Assembly (NCBI RefSeq): GCF_002369955.1
Contig: NZ_AP014564.1
Span: 1,284,951 to 1,348,950, forward strand
Direction of reading: 5' to 3'
From: Ichthyobacterium seriolicida
GTDB lineage: Bacteria > Bacteroidota > Bacteroidia > Flavobacteriales > Ichthyobacteriaceae
DNA length: 64,000 nucleotides
The position numbers and the translations under genes were made by a program. Positions within the stretch are counted from its first letter, which is position 1. Each line of letters opens with the position of its first letter. Positions 43,837-56,466 of the stretch are shown piece after piece. Under the pieces are notes generated by a model that was not told the origin of the DNA, searched no databases, and saw nothing but the letters and a program-made list of their open reading frames with translations.

Positions 43837-44277
43837 ATGAAAAAAAAAGAAGATCAAATTGATAACATGTTAATGAATGCAAGTTATGATGGTGTGAATA
43901 TAAGTCCAGTGTTCCCAGAAGATATTAAAAACTATCTGATAGATATAGACGGAACCATATGTGATGATATCCCAAATGAAGAAGAAGAGAGGATGTCTAG
44001 TGCTAAAGTATATCCAGATGCTAGAGAAATCTTGAACAAATGGTACGATGCAGGACATATCATAACTTTTTTTACTTCTAGGTTAGAAAGACACAGACAA
44101 GTCACGGAGAAGTGGTTAGATGATAATGGATTCAAATATCATGGCCTGCTGATGAACAAGCCTAGAGGCGGTAATTATCATTGGATAGATAATCACTTGG
44201 TCAAGGCCACTCGTTATGAGGGAAAATTCACCGAACTAGTAGAGAAAAAAGTAAAAATAAAAGTATTTCAAAGTTAG
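43837..44277 (+). CDS. Small HAD-superfamily hydrolase-like protein
   Basis: 146 aa with the HAD nucleophile motif near residue 36 (NYLIDIDGTICDD: DxDGT), motif II ITFFTSRLERHR, and a late NKPRGGNYHWIDNHLVKA region. Annotated relatives in Flavobacteriia are often mislabelled phosphoheptose isomerase; the motifs support a phosphatase-like fold. The cap is minimal. Substrate unknown. It sits between sppA and the rnpA pair, all on the plus strand. Confidence 0.85.
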   Translation: MKKKEDQIDNMLMNASYDGVNISPVFPEDIKNYLIDIDGTICDDIPNEEEERMSSAKVYPDAREILNKWYDAGHIITFFTSRLERHRQVTEKWLDDNGFKYHGLLMNKPRGGNYHWIDNHLVKATRYEGKFTELVEKKVKIKVFQS

Positions 44278-44319
44278 GTTTTTTTTTAAATGAAAAACGC
44301 AACATGAATTTCAATAATT

Positions 44320-44793
44320 ATGTCGGTAGATTTTGATAGTATTTCTCAAGAGTCTAAATTATGGATATTTCAATCTTTAGAAGATATAGATTCAAATAAA
44401 GGACCTCTTATTAGACAAGAGATAGATGGGTTTCTACTTTTGTGGAAGGCTCATAACAAAGAGATCTTTTCCAGATACATAATACTAAAAAATAGGTTTA
44501 TAATAGTAGCTGCAGATGAGAGCAAACAGAGAGTCACTGGCTGTGCTGCAGATGAGTTATTTAGGTTTATAAAAAAACTAGAATTGTCCTTTGGACTGTC
44601 TCTCCTAAATAGGGAAAATATAGCATATATAGATAGGAATAACACAATTAAAACATGTAAAATAGAGGATATAAAAGTGAATATAAATCCGCAACAAATT
44701 ATATTTAATAATTCCATTTCTACAAAAAAAGAACTCTATACAAATTGGCAAATATGTGCAAAAGACAGTTGGGCATCTAATTATTTACCATAG
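44320..44793 (+). CDS. Conserved flavobacterial protein upstream of rnpA
   Basis: 157 aa, soluble, no known motif: SKLWIFQSLEDIDSNKG, EIDGFLLLWKAHNKEI, FIIVAADESKQRVTGCAADE, and a C-terminal CAKDSWASNYLP. It matches a family usually found just before rnpA in Flavobacteriia and sometimes misnamed 'ABC transporter ATPase'; there is no Walker motif here. Its stop is 2 bases before the rnpA start, so the two are translationally linked. Function unknown. Confidence 0.85.
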   Translation: MSVDFDSISQESKLWIFQSLEDIDSNKGPLIRQEIDGFLLLWKAHNKEIFSRYIILKNRFIIVAADESKQRVTGCAADELFRFIKKLELSFGLSLLNRENIAYIDRNNTIKTCKIEDIKVNINPQQIIFNNSISTKKELYTNWQICAKDSWASNYLP

Positions 44794-44795
44794 TA

Positions 44796-45176
44796 ATGCG
44801 AGGGAAAACATTTGGATTCTCTAAATCAGAAAGACTGAAAAACAAGAATGATATAAAAGAGATATTCATCAACAGAAAAGCTCTATTTACGTATCCCATA
44901 AAGATGTTCTATGTCAAGAATGATCGGCTTGATGATAGAGTCAATAAGTTGATGTTTTCTGTTCCCAAGAAAAATATTAGAAAAGCCGTAGATAGAAACC
45001 AAATAAAAAGATTATTAAGAGAGTCTTATAGGTTGAATAAGGTGAATATTCAAAATTTAGAATTCAATTATTTCATAATGTTTTTATATCTAAGTGATAA
45101 GCCTTCAGATTTTAAAGAAATAAATGAAGTTGTTAAAAAATTATTAGATAATTTTAGCCGCAAATTAAAAGCCTAG
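44796..45176 (+). CDS. rnpA: Ribonuclease P protein component
   Basis: Basic 126-aa partner of the rnpB RNA (5290-5675), for tRNA 5' maturation. It has GFSKSERLKNKNDIKEIF at the N-terminus, and the RNR-box RNQIKRLLRESYR preceded by FSVPKKNIRKAVD. Length is normal. Cotranscribed with the preceding conserved gene. Confidence 0.96.
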   Translation: MRGKTFGFSKSERLKNKNDIKEIFINRKALFTYPIKMFYVKNDRLDDRVNKLMFSVPKKNIRKAVDRNQIKRLLRESYRLNKVNIQNLEFNYFIMFLYLSDKPSDFKEINEVVKKLLDNFSRKLKA

Positions 45177-45231
45177 TTATTCTAGGTAAGACTGTGTTTG
45201 GCATGGTATTTATTTTTTTAAAAAAAAGTTA

Positions 45232-46299
45232 ATGAAAATAGAAAAGTGTTTAAAATCTAGATTATCTCAAACAAATGTTGAAGACAGTTTGTTTGGGAGT
45301 GTTTTTACAGATCACATGTACATGTGTGATTTTATAGATGGTAAATGGACACATGGCAAAATAGAACCTTTTAAAAATATAGAGTTATCTCCAGCATCTC
45401 ATGTGTTTCATTATGCTCAGGCAGTGTTTGAGGGTATGAAAGCTTATAAAAACGATAAGGGCAAAGTATTTCTTTTTAGACCGTATGAAAATTACAATAG
45501 AATAAATATCTCTGCAGAGCGTCTAATGATGCCAGCATTTCCAAAAGAGGAGTTTCACCAAGCGCTAGTCAACTTATTGTGGTTAGATAAGGATTGGATT
45601 CCCACTAGTTTAGGAGGCTCTTTATACATCAGGCCTTTTATGATTTCTACTGAGAAAATAATAGCTGCTCGTCCGTCTAATTCATATAGGTTTATGATTA
45701 TATGTTCTCCTGTTAAAAAGTATTATTCCAATCCACTAAAGGTTCAGATAGCTGAGAAATACAGTAGGGCTGCAAATGGAGGTGTGGGATATGCTAAAGC
45801 GGCAGGAAATTATGCAGCATCTTTTTATCCTGTAAATCAAGCTGCTAAACAAGGATGTGATCAAATTATTTGGACTGATGATTCTACACATGAGAATATA
45901 GAAGAAGCTGGAACTATGAATTTATTTTTTAGAATAAATGATAAGTTGATAACGCCTCCTAGCAGTGATAGAATATTAGATGGAATCACTAGAAAAAGCT
46001 TAATAGATTTAGCTAAACATAAAGGTATAGATGTAGAGGTAAGGATATTGACAGTCACAGAGTTGATAAATGCCTTTAAAGAAAATACTCTTATAGAGGC
46101 TTTTGGATCTGGAACAGCAGCTACTGTTAGTAGAATATCTGTGATATCTCATAGAGGTGTAGAGTATAAATTGCCTGAGATCAAGGATAGCGATAGCTAT
46201 GCAGAGATCCTTAAAAAGGAACTTCTAAGTATCCAAAATGGGGAGGGCGAAGACATTTTCAATTGGGTAACCCAAGTAACAGAACCTGAATTATCCTAA
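45232..46299 (+). CDS. ilvE: Branched-chain amino acid aminotransferase
   Basis: PLP fold-IV transaminase for Leu, Ile and Val. 355 aa: FHYAQAVFEGMKAYK near residue 60, RPYENYNRINISAERLMMP, the PLP lysine in GGVGYAKAAGNYAASFYP (about residue 188), IEEAGTMNLFF and EAFGSGTAATVS. Full length, type II BCAT. The ATG at 45232 is preceded by an A/T-rich spacer. A hairpin shared with pssA follows. Confidence 0.95.
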   Translation: MKIEKCLKSRLSQTNVEDSLFGSVFTDHMYMCDFIDGKWTHGKIEPFKNIELSPASHVFHYAQAVFEGMKAYKNDKGKVFLFRPYENYNRINISAERLMMPAFPKEEFHQALVNLLWLDKDWIPTSLGGSLYIRPFMISTEKIIAARPSNSYRFMIICSPVKKYYSNPLKVQIAEKYSRAANGGVGYAKAAGNYAASFYPVNQAAKQGCDQIIWTDDSTHENIEEAGTMNLFFRINDKLITPPSSDRILDGITRKSLIDLAKHKGIDVEVRILTVTELINAFKENTLIEAFGSGTAATVSRISVISHRGVEYKLPEIKDSDSYAEILKKELLSIQNGEGEDIFNWVTQVTEPELS

Positions 46300-46301
46300 G
46301 G

Positions 46302-46330
46302 TATAAAGAGGTAGGTTTAGCCTCTTTATA
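46302..46330. terminator. Bidirectional terminator, ilvE / pssA
   Basis: TATAAAGAGG (46302-46311) pairs with CCTCTTTATA (46321-46330) around a 9-base loop, between convergent genes; it includes the pssA stop codon. Confidence 0.7.
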
Positions 46331-47093
46331 TATCTACGTCTAAAATTTGCAATAGGATGGAAGTTCCTATGTAAAGGGTCATTGTTAAGGGTATAGATAC
46401 AACATGTACTGCAAGAAATAGAATTATACTAACCAATAAGAATAACAGGCGGATTTTGTTAGCGTTGTTTTTTAAGCCTCTTTTTTCAATTTTTAAGCTG
46501 AAAAATCTAATCTCTGATATCATCAGATAAGATATAAATACTATAAGTGTCAACAGAAAATATTGATTCAGAATTATATTGCATAAAACGCTGTCGGGTT
46601 CATATATCAGTATGACGGGCATTGAAATGATCAATACGGTGCAGGCAGGAGTTGGTAGACCGATAAAGTTTGTAGTCTGTCTTTCATCTATATTGAACTT
46701 CGCTAAGCGAAGGGCTGAGAATAAGGGTATTAATAATCCGCACAGTGGTAAATAGCCTAGTTCAAAATCTGAAGTTATTATTTCGGAAATTGTCTTATCG
46801 ACATTATTTAGAGTGCTCCATTCTATTAATTTGATCATATGAATTCCAGGGGCTACGCCGAAAGTAACTACATCGGCCAGTGAGTCGAGTTGTTTTCCTA
46901 ATTCCCCTTGAACTGACAAAATTCTAGCTGCAAATCCATCTAAGAAATCAAATATTAATCCTATACATACAAAAGTTATGGAATGTATAAAATTGCCATT
47001 TATCACGTATACAATAGCAATGCAGCCACAAAATAAATTTCCCAGGGAAAGAATATTAGGGATGTTAATTAACTTTTTACTTTTCATTATCAC
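46326..47093 (-). CDS. pssA: CDP-diacylglycerol--serine O-phosphatidyltransferase
   Basis: Membrane enzyme that makes phosphatidylserine, precursor of phosphatidylethanolamine. 255 aa with 7-8 hydrophobic segments and the CDP-alcohol phosphotransferase motif DFLDGFAARILSVQGELGKQ followed by LDSLAD (DG..AR...G..D..D). The start may be ATG 47093 or 47087 (MKSKKLINIPN). It overlaps the DUF983 gene by 11-17 bases, with folA upstream. Confidence 0.93.
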   Translation of the reverse strand: MIMKSKKLINIPNILSLGNLFCGCIAIVYVINGNFIHSITFVCIGLIFDFLDGFAARILSVQGELGKQLDSLADVVTFGVAPGIHMIKLIEWSTLNNVDKTISEIITSDFELGYLPLCGLLIPLFSALRLAKFNIDERQTTNFIGLPTPACTVLIISMPVILIYEPDSVLCNIILNQYFLLTLIVFISYLMISEIRFFSLKIEKRGLKNNANKIRLLFLLVSIILFLAVHVVSIPLTMTLYIGTSILLQILDVDI

Positions 47094-47454
47094 ATGGGTT
47101 ATACTTTACGAAGATAGCTATCCATATAGCTCTGGAGATTCTAAATATAATTGGTGACAGCAATAATAGTGCTGCAAAGTTTAACTTTAGGTAATTAGTG
47201 ATAGATATGTTTATGAACATAATATTTAGTAAAAATAAAAATATGCTTATAGCTACAGAGATGGCGTAGCTCACATACATGGCTCCCCAATAAAAACCCA
47301 CCTCTATTAGGTATTTTAAATTACAAGAAGGACAATTATCGTACATCTTAAAAAGATCACTGAGCCTTCGAGAGGGGAACAAGTTTCCTCTATGACATCT
47401 AGGGCACTTGCACAAAAGTATGGCATATAGTACGTTTCCTTTTTTTAATTTCAT
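47077..47454 (-). CDS. DUF983 family zinc-ribbon membrane protein
   Basis: 125 aa with two CxxC pairs (CPRCHRGNLF near residue 15, CPSCNLKYL near residue 42), then two or three TM segments (AMYVSYAISVAISIFLFLL, ILSPI-like region). This is the DUF983 arrangement; function unknown. It overlaps folA by 4 bases and pssA at its end, so three genes form one unit. Confidence 0.88.
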   Translation of the reverse strand: MKLKKGNVLYAILLCKCPRCHRGNLFPSRRLSDLFKMYDNCPSCNLKYLIEVGFYWGAMYVSYAISVAISIFLFLLNIMFINISITNYLKLNFAALLLLSPIIFRISRAIWIAIFVKYNPCDNEK

Positions 47455-47942
47455 TTTCTAATGAGAGTTATAAAACTATATGGGTATTTATTTTCTTTAT
47501 CTGCCCTGTGGTCTTCTCTTTTTATTTCCTTCCATTCTTCTGGAGATAATTCTGGAAAGAACACATCGCCTTGAAAATTTTCATCAACTCTGGTCAATTC
47601 TATCTTTTTACACATTGGTAATGCTTGTCTGTATATTTCTCCTCCTCCTAAAATGAAAGTAGTCTCTTCATCTTTAACTAATTCTATAGCCTCTTGTAGA
47701 GAATGTACTATATCACAATCAGAATGTTTTTCTAATGAGACGTTTCTAGTTACGACTATATTTCTTCTTCCTTTCAAGGGGGTGTTATTTAGAGAATCAA
47801 ATGTCTTTCTGCCCATTATAACCGAATTGCCCATGGTTAGTTTTTTAAAGCGTTTTAAATCTTCAGGCAGATGCCATATTAAGTGATTGTCGTTGCCTAT
47901 GACGTTATTTTTTGAGACAGCCGCTATTATCGTAAGTGCCAT
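47451..47942 (-). CDS. folA: Dihydrofolate reductase
   Basis: Reduces dihydrofolate with NADPH. 163 aa: AAVSKNNVIGNDNHLIWHLP at residues 7-26, RFKKLTMGNSVIMGRKTFDSL, and FILGGGEIYRQALP. The catalytic acidic residue is in the LPEDLK helix. Normal length, head of the folA-DUF983-pssA unit. Confidence 0.96.
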   Translation of the reverse strand: MALTIIAAVSKNNVIGNDNHLIWHLPEDLKRFKKLTMGNSVIMGRKTFDSLNNTPLKGRRNIVVTRNVSLEKHSDCDIVHSLQEAIELVKDEETTFILGGGEIYRQALPMCKKIELTRVDENFQGDVFFPELSPEEWKEIKREDHRADKENKYPYSFITLIRK

Positions 47943-48256
47943 TATTTTTTTTGCAGGATCTTTTGGGCAAAAGTACCTAAAAATCTAAAATTATAATCTA
48001 GCCTTTGTGTAGTACAAAAATGAATAAGTCTTGTCGATTAGGCACATCTGCACGAATGGCTTATCAATTAGTTTTTTTGAAAAAAAAACGTAATTTTGCC
48101 GCAGGTTTTTGGTTTTGTAAAAATGGGGACTTTTATTGTCCCTATTTTTTTTATCTCTTAGTTTGGGATATGAGATAAAAAAGAGTTATATTTTCACAGT
48201 GTACTTAGGTGGTGGTTTTGTGCAGAATAAAATAATTCATAAAAAAATAATAGAAG
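47943..48256. promoter_or_regulatory. Promoter and leader region of nusA
   Basis: No ORF. TAATTTTG (48091-48098) fits a -7 TAnnTTTG box on the plus strand. About 30 bases on, GGGAC (48126-48130) pairs with GTCCC (48138-48142) and is followed by eight T (48145-48152), a small terminator-like hairpin in the nusA leader. rimP, often upstream of nusA, is not here. Confidence 0.5.
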
Positions 48257-49501
48257 ATGAATAGTATTGCATTGATAGAATCATTTGCAGAATTTAAGGA
48301 TATTAAGAGTATAAATAGGGAGAGTCTAATGTCCATATTGGAGGAAGTATTCAGAGGGGTGTTGAGTAAAAAATACGGATCGGATGAAAATTTTGATATC
48401 ATAGTAAATCCCGATAAGGGTGATTTGGAGATATGGAGAAATAGGGTCGTAGTGGCAGATGAAGACTTAGAGTGTTCTAATAAGGAGATTTCTCTATCTG
48501 ACGCTAAGGAGATAGAATCTGATTTTGAGATAGGAGAGAGTGTAGTCGAACCAGTTTATTTGAAAGACTTAGGTAGGAGGGGTATATTGTATTTACGTCA
48601 AGGTTTGTCAAATAAGATACAGGAGTATGACAGTGTTATAGCTTACAATAAGTTTATAGAGTTAAAAGGAGAGATAATTACAGGTGAGGTTCATTTTGTC
48701 AATAGAAGGAACAGGACTGTGATAGTCATAGACGATGCCCAAAACGAAATGATACTGGGTTATAACGATCAAATTCCTTCGGATTCATTTAGAAAAGGAG
48801 ATACTGTAAGGGCTATAATCAAAGATGTTGTCCTAAAAAATGGAAAACCTTTTATTTTTATTTCTAGATCTAGTGAAGGGTTTTTAAGTAAGTTATTCGA
48901 ATTAGAAATTCCTGAAATTTTAGATGGTTTGATCGTTGTAAAAGGAGTGGCTCGTATCCCTGGGGAAAGAGCTAAGATAGCTGTAGAGTCTTACGATGAT
49001 AGAATAGATCCTGTAGGTGCTTGTGTAGGTATAAGAGGCAATAGGATTCACGGCATAGTGAGGGAATTAAACAATGAAAATATAGATGTGGTAAATTATA
49101 CCACAAATACTCAGTTGTATATATCTAGGGCTTTGAGTACAGCAAAGCCTACTTCCATAATTATAGATGAAGAGAAAAAACAAGCAGTTGTGAATTTAAA
49201 ACCAGAGGATATTTCAAAAGCTATAGGAAAAAAAGGTTTTAATATTAGGTTGGCGAGTAAACTGACTGGTTATGAAGTAGAGATATATAGAGAGGCTTTA
49301 GAAGGTGAAGAGGAAGATGTAGAGTTGACAGAGTTTTGTGATGAGATAGACGAATGGGTTATTAATACTTTCAAAGGTATAGGTTGTGATACAGCCAAAA
49401 GTGTTTTGGATTTAAGTATTCCAGAGTTAATAAAAAGGACAGACTTAGAGGAAGATACAGTAGCCGAGGTATATAAAATACTTCAGAAAGAGTTCGAATA
49501 A
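48257..49501 (+). CDS. nusA: Transcription termination/antitermination factor NusA
   Basis: Binds RNA polymerase and nascent RNA. 414 aa: the N-terminal RNAP-binding domain (ALIESFAEFKDIKS, EEVFRGVLSKKYG), S1 domain around residues 130-200, KH domains with IPGERAKIAVESYD and GACVGIRGNRIHGIVRELN, KPEDISKAIGKKGFNIRLA, and a short helical C-terminal repeat (DLSIPELIKRTDLEEDTVAE). infB follows 54 bp later, the standard order. Confidence 0.97.
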   Translation: MNSIALIESFAEFKDIKSINRESLMSILEEVFRGVLSKKYGSDENFDIIVNPDKGDLEIWRNRVVVADEDLECSNKEISLSDAKEIESDFEIGESVVEPVYLKDLGRRGILYLRQGLSNKIQEYDSVIAYNKFIELKGEIITGEVHFVNRRNRTVIVIDDAQNEMILGYNDQIPSDSFRKGDTVRAIIKDVVLKNGKPFIFISRSSEGFLSKLFELEIPEILDGLIVVKGVARIPGERAKIAVESYDDRIDPVGACVGIRGNRIHGIVRELNNENIDVVNYTTNTQLYISRALSTAKPTSIIIDEEKKQAVVNLKPEDISKAIGKKGFNIRLASKLTGYEVEIYREALEGEEEDVELTEFCDEIDEWVINTFKGIGCDTAKSVLDLSIPELIKRTDLEEDTVAEVYKILQKEFE

Positions 49502-49555
49502 ACTTTTCTGGTTATATAAAAATCGGAGCACAGTGTTTACTTAAATATTTAATAA

Positions 49556-52222
49556 ATGAGTAAAAATAAGATTAGAGTAAGTAAAATAACTAAGGAGTTA
49601 AATATATCCTTACACAGGCTTGTAGAATTCTTAAGGTCTAAAGGTATTGAAGTTGAGAAGTCGCCTAATACTAGGATAGATGAATCCGCGTATGGTATTT
49701 TGCTAAAAGAATTTCGGGAAGATAGGGATAAAAAGATTATTTCTGAGGAGATAGGAGAGGAAAGCAGAAGGGAAAAACAAGCTCTAAAAGAGGAGGAGAT
49801 AGCTATTATAGAGGCTAAAAAAGAGGAGAGGGAGTCAAAAGTTATTACAACACAGAGACATATTTTAAAAGCTCCCAAGGTATTAAAAACTCTATCTGAA
49901 GACAAACTATACAATAAGAAGCCTATTTCTACTAAGATTTCTGAAGATACGCCTCTAAAGCAAGAGCAAGAGGTAGAAGGAGTTATTGATACAATTGAAA
50001 ACGACAAAGAGACTAATGTCATTCAAATAGAACAAGCTGATAAGAAAGAAGAGTTAAAAAATAATGGAGGTGTAGAAAAACTAGGTACAAAGTATCAAAA
50101 ACTTACAGGTCCTGTTATAACAGGACAGAAGATAGATTTAACTAGTATAGAGGAGGGAGAAAACAGAAAAAAGAAAGAAAAAGAAAAAAGGGCTGAGGAT
50201 AATAAAAAACGAAAGAGAATTGTAAAGAAACCTTCTTTAGATAGTTATAAGAAAGATTTTTCTAAGGAAAAGAAAAGTAAGGTTGATAAAGGTGTATCTG
50301 CTAAAAATTTAAAGTTAGAAGAAGAGAATACAAAGAAAAAGATAAGGGAAACTCTAGATAAATTGACTTCCAAGCGAACTTCTAAGTTTAAAGGTGTTAA
50401 GTATAGGAAGGAGAAGAGGGAGCTAAGAAAAGAGATAGAGATTGCTAATTTAGAAAAAGAGGAAAGGGATAAAACTATTTTAAAGTTAACTGAGTACGTT
50501 ACAGTAAGTGAGTTAGCGGGCATGATGAATATACCTGTTAATAATGTTATATCTACTTGTATGATGTTAGGTATAATGGTTACTGTGAATCAAAGATTAG
50601 ATGAAGAGACTCTAACTATAGTTGCAGAAGAATTCAATTATACAGTAGAATTCATCACGGGCGATATACAAGAAGTAGTAGAACAGCAAGAAGATGATGA
50701 AAAAGATTTAATACCTAGATCTCCTATAGTCACAGTTATGGGACATGTAGATCACGGAAAGACATCACTATTAGATTATATAAGAAAAGATAATGTCACC
50801 TCTGGAGAAGCTGGTGGAATAACACAGCACATAGGTGCTTATAGTGTGAAGTTAAGGGATGAAAAGAGCATTACTTTTTTAGATACTCCCGGTCATGAGG
50901 CTTTTACTGCTATGCGTGCTCATGGTACTCAGTTGACCGATATTGTCATTATAGTTATAGCTGCAGATGATAGTATCATGCCTCAGACAAAGGAATCTAT
51001 AAGCCATGCTAAAGTGGCTGGAGTTCCTATTATTTTTGCTATAAATAAAGTAGATAAAGAGAATTCTAACCCAGATAAGATAAAAGAGCAGTTAGCTTCT
51101 ATGGATTTGTTAGTAGAAGATTGGGGTGGAAAAATACAATCTCAAAATATATCTGCAAAGGTAGGTACAGGGGTAAAAGACCTTTTGGAGAAGGTGCTTT
51201 TAGAGGCAGAAATGCTAGAGCTTAGGGCTAACCCTAATAGAGATGCTTATGGAACTGTTATAGAATCTAGTTTAGATAAGGGCAAGGGTTATGTCACTAA
51301 TGTTTTAGTTCAAAATGGAACTCTTAAAGTGGGTGATTATATATTAGCTGGAAAGTACAGTGGTAAGGTAAAGTCACTTCAAAATGAGAGAGGAAGTATG
51401 TTAAAACAAGCGGTTCCGTCTACTCCTGTCAGTATATTAGGTTTAGATGGTGCTCCTCAATCTGGAGATAAGTTCAGCGTATTTAAAGATGAAAGGGAGG
51501 CTAAGCAAATAGCTATGAAGAGAATGCAGTTACAGAGAGAACAATTAGTCAGAACAAACAAACGTATTACTCTAGATGAGATAGGTAGGAGAATAGCTGT
51601 AGGAGATTTTAAGGAATTAAATGTCATATTAAAAAGTGATGTAGTAGGTTCTGCAGAGGCTCTTTCAGATTCTATTCAAAAGTTATCTACAACCGAAATA
51701 CATGTTAATATAATACACAAAGGAGTGGGTCATATAACCGAATCTGATGTATTGTTGGCCTCTGCTTCTGATGCGGTTATTATAGGTTTTCAAGTTAGGC
51801 CTTCTGCTAAATCTCGTCAGTTGGCAGATAGAGAAAAAATAGAGATTAGAACTTATTCTATAATATACGATGCCATAGATGATATAAGGTCTGCTATGGA
51901 AGGTATGTTGTCTCCTGTCACTGAGGAGGAGATCGTATGTAATGTGGAGATAAGAGAGTTGTTTAAAGTTTCTAAAATAGGAACTGTTGCTGGCTGTATG
52001 GTATTAGATGGGAAGATATCTATCGATGCCAATGTTAGAATTATTAGGGATAATGTTGTGGTTCACACTGGGAAATTAGGAGCTCTAAAGAGGTTTAAAG
52101 ATGATGTTAAAGAAGTAGCAAAGGGATACGAGTGTGGTCTGAACATACTGAATTACAACGATATACGCGTTGGAGATATCATAGAGGGATATAAAGAGGT
52201 AGAAGTTCAAAAAAAATTATAG
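49556..52222 (+). CDS. infB: Translation initiation factor IF-2
   Basis: GTPase that brings fMet-tRNA to the 30S subunit. 888 aa: a N-terminal IF2_N-like segment ([20 protein letters not shown]), a long charged low-complexity linker (about residues 60-310, lysine/glutamate rich), a second IF2_N ([18 protein letters not shown]), then the G domain with [16 protein letters not shown] (about residue 395), [15 protein letters not shown] and NKVDKENS, and the C-terminal tRNA-binding domains. Complete. Confidence 0.98.
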   Translation: MSKNKIRVSKITKELNISLHRLVEFLRSKGIEVEKSPNTRIDESAYGILLKEFREDRDKKIISEEIGEESRREKQALKEEEIAIIEAKKEERESKVITTQRHILKAPKVLKTLSEDKLYNKKPISTKISEDTPLKQEQEVEGVIDTIENDKETNVIQIEQADKKEELKNNGGVEKLGTKYQKLTGPVITGQKIDLTSIEEGENRKKKEKEKRAEDNKKRKRIVKKPSLDSYKKDFSKEKKSKVDKGVSAKNLKLEEENTKKKIRETLDKLTSKRTSKFKGVKYRKEKRELRKEIEIANLEKEERDKTILKLTEYVTVSELAGMMNIPVNNVISTCMMLGIMVTVNQRLDEETLTIVAEEFNYTVEFITGDIQEVVEQQEDDEKDLIPRSPIVTVMGHVDHGKTSLLDYIRKDNVTSGEAGGITQHIGAYSVKLRDEKSITFLDTPGHEAFTAMRAHGTQLTDIVIIVIAADDSIMPQTKESISHAKVAGVPIIFAINKVDKENSNPDKIKEQLASMDLLVEDWGGKIQSQNISAKVGTGVKDLLEKVLLEAEMLELRANPNRDAYGTVIESSLDKGKGYVTNVLVQNGTLKVGDYILAGKYSGKVKSLQNERGSMLKQAVPSTPVSILGLDGAPQSGDKFSVFKDEREAKQIAMKRMQLQREQLVRTNKRITLDEIGRRIAVGDFKELNVILKSDVVGSAEALSDSIQKLSTTEIHVNIIHKGVGHITESDVLLASASDAVIIGFQVRPSAKSRQLADREKIEIRTYSIIYDAIDDIRSAMEGMLSPVTEEEIVCNVEIRELFKVSKIGTVAGCMVLDGKISIDANVRIIRDNVVVHTGKLGALKRFKDDVKEVAKGYECGLNILNYNDIRVGDIIEGYKEVEVQKKL

Positions 52223-52323
52223 ACATATATTTTTAGTATTAACTTTATGGAACTTTTTGTTTGCTCAATACGATTAGTAGTTTGTTTAATTTGCTGAATG
52301 TGTAGCAGTTAAAATTTAATTAA

Positions 52324-54282
<1,959 letters not shown>

Positions 54283-54327
54283 AGTGAATTAATTAAATAT
54301 AATTTTGTAAAAGAAAAAGGTACTTAT

Positions 54328-56466
54328 ATGGCTGCGTTAGAAAAAATAAGAAAAAAGTCAGGGTTACTGCTAGTAGTGATAGGAGGGGCGATGTTGTGTT
54401 TCATTTTATCGGATGTAATTAATTCTAGTAGTTCTATTTTTAATTCTGGAAAGAATGTAATTGGTAAAATAGATGGCAATCAGATAACTTATTCAGAGTT
54501 TGACTCTAAGGTTAAGAAATTACATCAAAACTATAGTTCATCAAGGAGCATTTCGAATTCAGAATTGGTGAATATGGTTTGGGAAAATGAGTTAAAGAAT
54601 TCTCTATTCGGTTCACAGTACGAAAAATTAGGTCTTATAGTTGGTCATTCTGAGATATGGAAATCCATAATAAAAAATCCACAATTGATAAGTAATCCTT
54701 CTTTCAAAGGGGAGGGAGGCGATTTTGATGAAAATAAATTAAAAGAATATTTATCTAAAATAAAAAGTGACAATTCTAGTAATGGCAAATATCTATGGAA
54801 TAATTGGTTAGCCTTCGAAAAGGAGATAAAGGAAAGTGTATATCTAAAAACTTATACGGATATGTTGTCATTCGGTTTGTATAAGACAGCATTAGATCAG
54901 GATTACACTAAATTTAGTAGATTGAAGGATGTAAATGCTTCGATTTTATATCTGCCTTATTCTTCCATACCGAATAAAGATGTAGAAATTTCCGATGATG
55001 AAATAAAAAAGTACATATCAGAAAATTCTGATATGTACAAAAGAGATATTTCAAGAGATATACAATATGTTAAGTTTGATGTGGTTCCATCTCCAGAGGA
55101 TGAAAAAAAGATATTAGATAGTATAACTGATGTTTTAGAGGGAAGAGCAAGAGTTGATATTAGCTTTAAGGATGTCAAAGATGTGAAGTCTTTTGTAAAT
55201 ACTTATTCTGCTGTTCCTTATAGCGATAAGTATATTTTTAATGATGAAATAGATTCTGAGCTAAAGGATTTCGTATCTACTTCTGGGGTAGGGGCTGTTT
55301 CTCAGATCTACAAAAAGGGTGATTCGTACAATATAAGCAGGATTATGGACATTAGAGATCTTCCAGATTCTGTTCAAGCTAGTCATATTGTACTTTCTCA
55401 TAAAGAATTGAGAAACTCAGTTAATGTTAGAACTAAGTCTGAAGCTAAGTCTTTGGCAGATAGTTTGTTAAAGGTATTAGAAAGGGATTCTAGTAAGTTT
55501 AATAGCTTTGTAAAGGGGTTTTCTGATGATCCTAATAAAGAATCTAACAATGGAGATATAGGATGGTTTAGGTATGGTATGACTAATTTAGAATTCAACG
55601 ATTTTTGTTTTCTGAATAAGAAGAATGAAATAGGGGTAGTAAAAACTCCTATGGGCTTTCACATAATTAGAATAGATCAACAGAAAGATTTTAAAAAAGC
55701 TTTTAAGATAGCTAATGTGTCAATGGATATATTCCCTTCTGAAATCACTGAAAATGATATATATTCCAAGGCTATGGACTTTAAAAATAAATCTAATAAT
55801 ATAGATGAATTCTTATCTACTTCAGAGTCTCAAAAGTTGAAGGTTGAAGTTGTGGAGGGTTTGTCTAAGATGGAATATAATTTACCTGGTATAGGTAAGC
55901 AGAGAGAAGTTATAAGATGGGCCTTTAACGGTGATACTAAGTTTGAACAGGTCAAACTATTTAATTCTGAAAACAGTTACATAATTGCTGTTATTTCGGG
56001 CATTAATGACAAAGAGGTTGCTAGGGTAGAGGATGTTAGGTCAGAGGTTAGCAGTATTTTGAGAAAGAATAAAAAGTCTAAGATACTTGAAGATAAGCTT
56101 ATAGATCAAATCAAAAAAGGTTCTAATGATTTAAAGGGTATATCTAGTTCTTTGGGAGAGTCAGAGATTGATGTAAATATCAACTTATTCGACAGCAATA
56201 TTGTAACTGACATAGGAAATGAGCCTAAGGTAGTAGGTGCTGTAATAGGTATGGAACAAGGTCAATTATCTAATCCTGTAATAGGGTATAGTGGGGTATT
56301 CTTAGTTCGAGTGAATAATAAAAATTTCTTAGATAAAGAAAAATTAGATGATGCAAAACAGGTGCCTCTAGTGAGTAATGGATTCAAATTTATGAATTTT
56401 TACAAGTTGCTAGAGACCTTAAAGGATCAGGTTGTAGTAGAGGATAACAGACATAGTTTTTATTAA
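54328..56466 (+). CDS. PpiD/SurA-like membrane-anchored peptidyl-prolyl isomerase
   Basis: 712 aa, periplasmic foldase anchored by one TM at residues 12-32 (GLLLVVIGGAMLCFILSDVI). It has a SurA/PpiD N-terminal chaperone domain (IGKIDGNQITYSEFDSKVKK) and one clear parvulin (PpiC) domain (VQASHIVLSHKEL, FVKGFSDDPNKESNNGDIGW, TPMGFHIIRID, residues about 345-450). The C-terminal ~200 residues are PpiD-like. It likely folds outer-membrane proteins such as those in this window (inference). Confidence 0.92.
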   Translation: MAALEKIRKKSGLLLVVIGGAMLCFILSDVINSSSSIFNSGKNVIGKIDGNQITYSEFDSKVKKLHQNYSSSRSISNSELVNMVWENELKNSLFGSQYEKLGLIVGHSEIWKSIIKNPQLISNPSFKGEGGDFDENKLKEYLSKIKSDNSSNGKYLWNNWLAFEKEIKESVYLKTYTDMLSFGLYKTALDQDYTKFSRLKDVNASILYLPYSSIPNKDVEISDDEIKKYISENSDMYKRDISRDIQYVKFDVVPSPEDEKKILDSITDVLEGRARVDISFKDVKDVKSFVNTYSAVPYSDKYIFNDEIDSELKDFVSTSGVGAVSQIYKKGDSYNISRIMDIRDLPDSVQASHIVLSHKELRNSVNVRTKSEAKSLADSLLKVLERDSSKFNSFVKGFSDDPNKESNNGDIGWFRYGMTNLEFNDFCFLNKKNEIGVVKTPMGFHIIRIDQQKDFKKAFKIANVSMDIFPSEITENDIYSKAMDFKNKSNNIDEFLSTSESQKLKVEVVEGLSKMEYNLPGIGKQREVIRWAFNGDTKFEQVKLFNSENSYIIAVISGINDKEVARVEDVRSEVSSILRKNKKSKILEDKLIDQIKKGSNDLKGISSSLGESEIDVNINLFDSNIVTDIGNEPKVVGAVIGMEQGQLSNPVIGYSGVFLVRVNNKNFLDKEKLDDAKQVPLVSNGFKFMNFYKLLETLKDQVVVEDNRHSFY

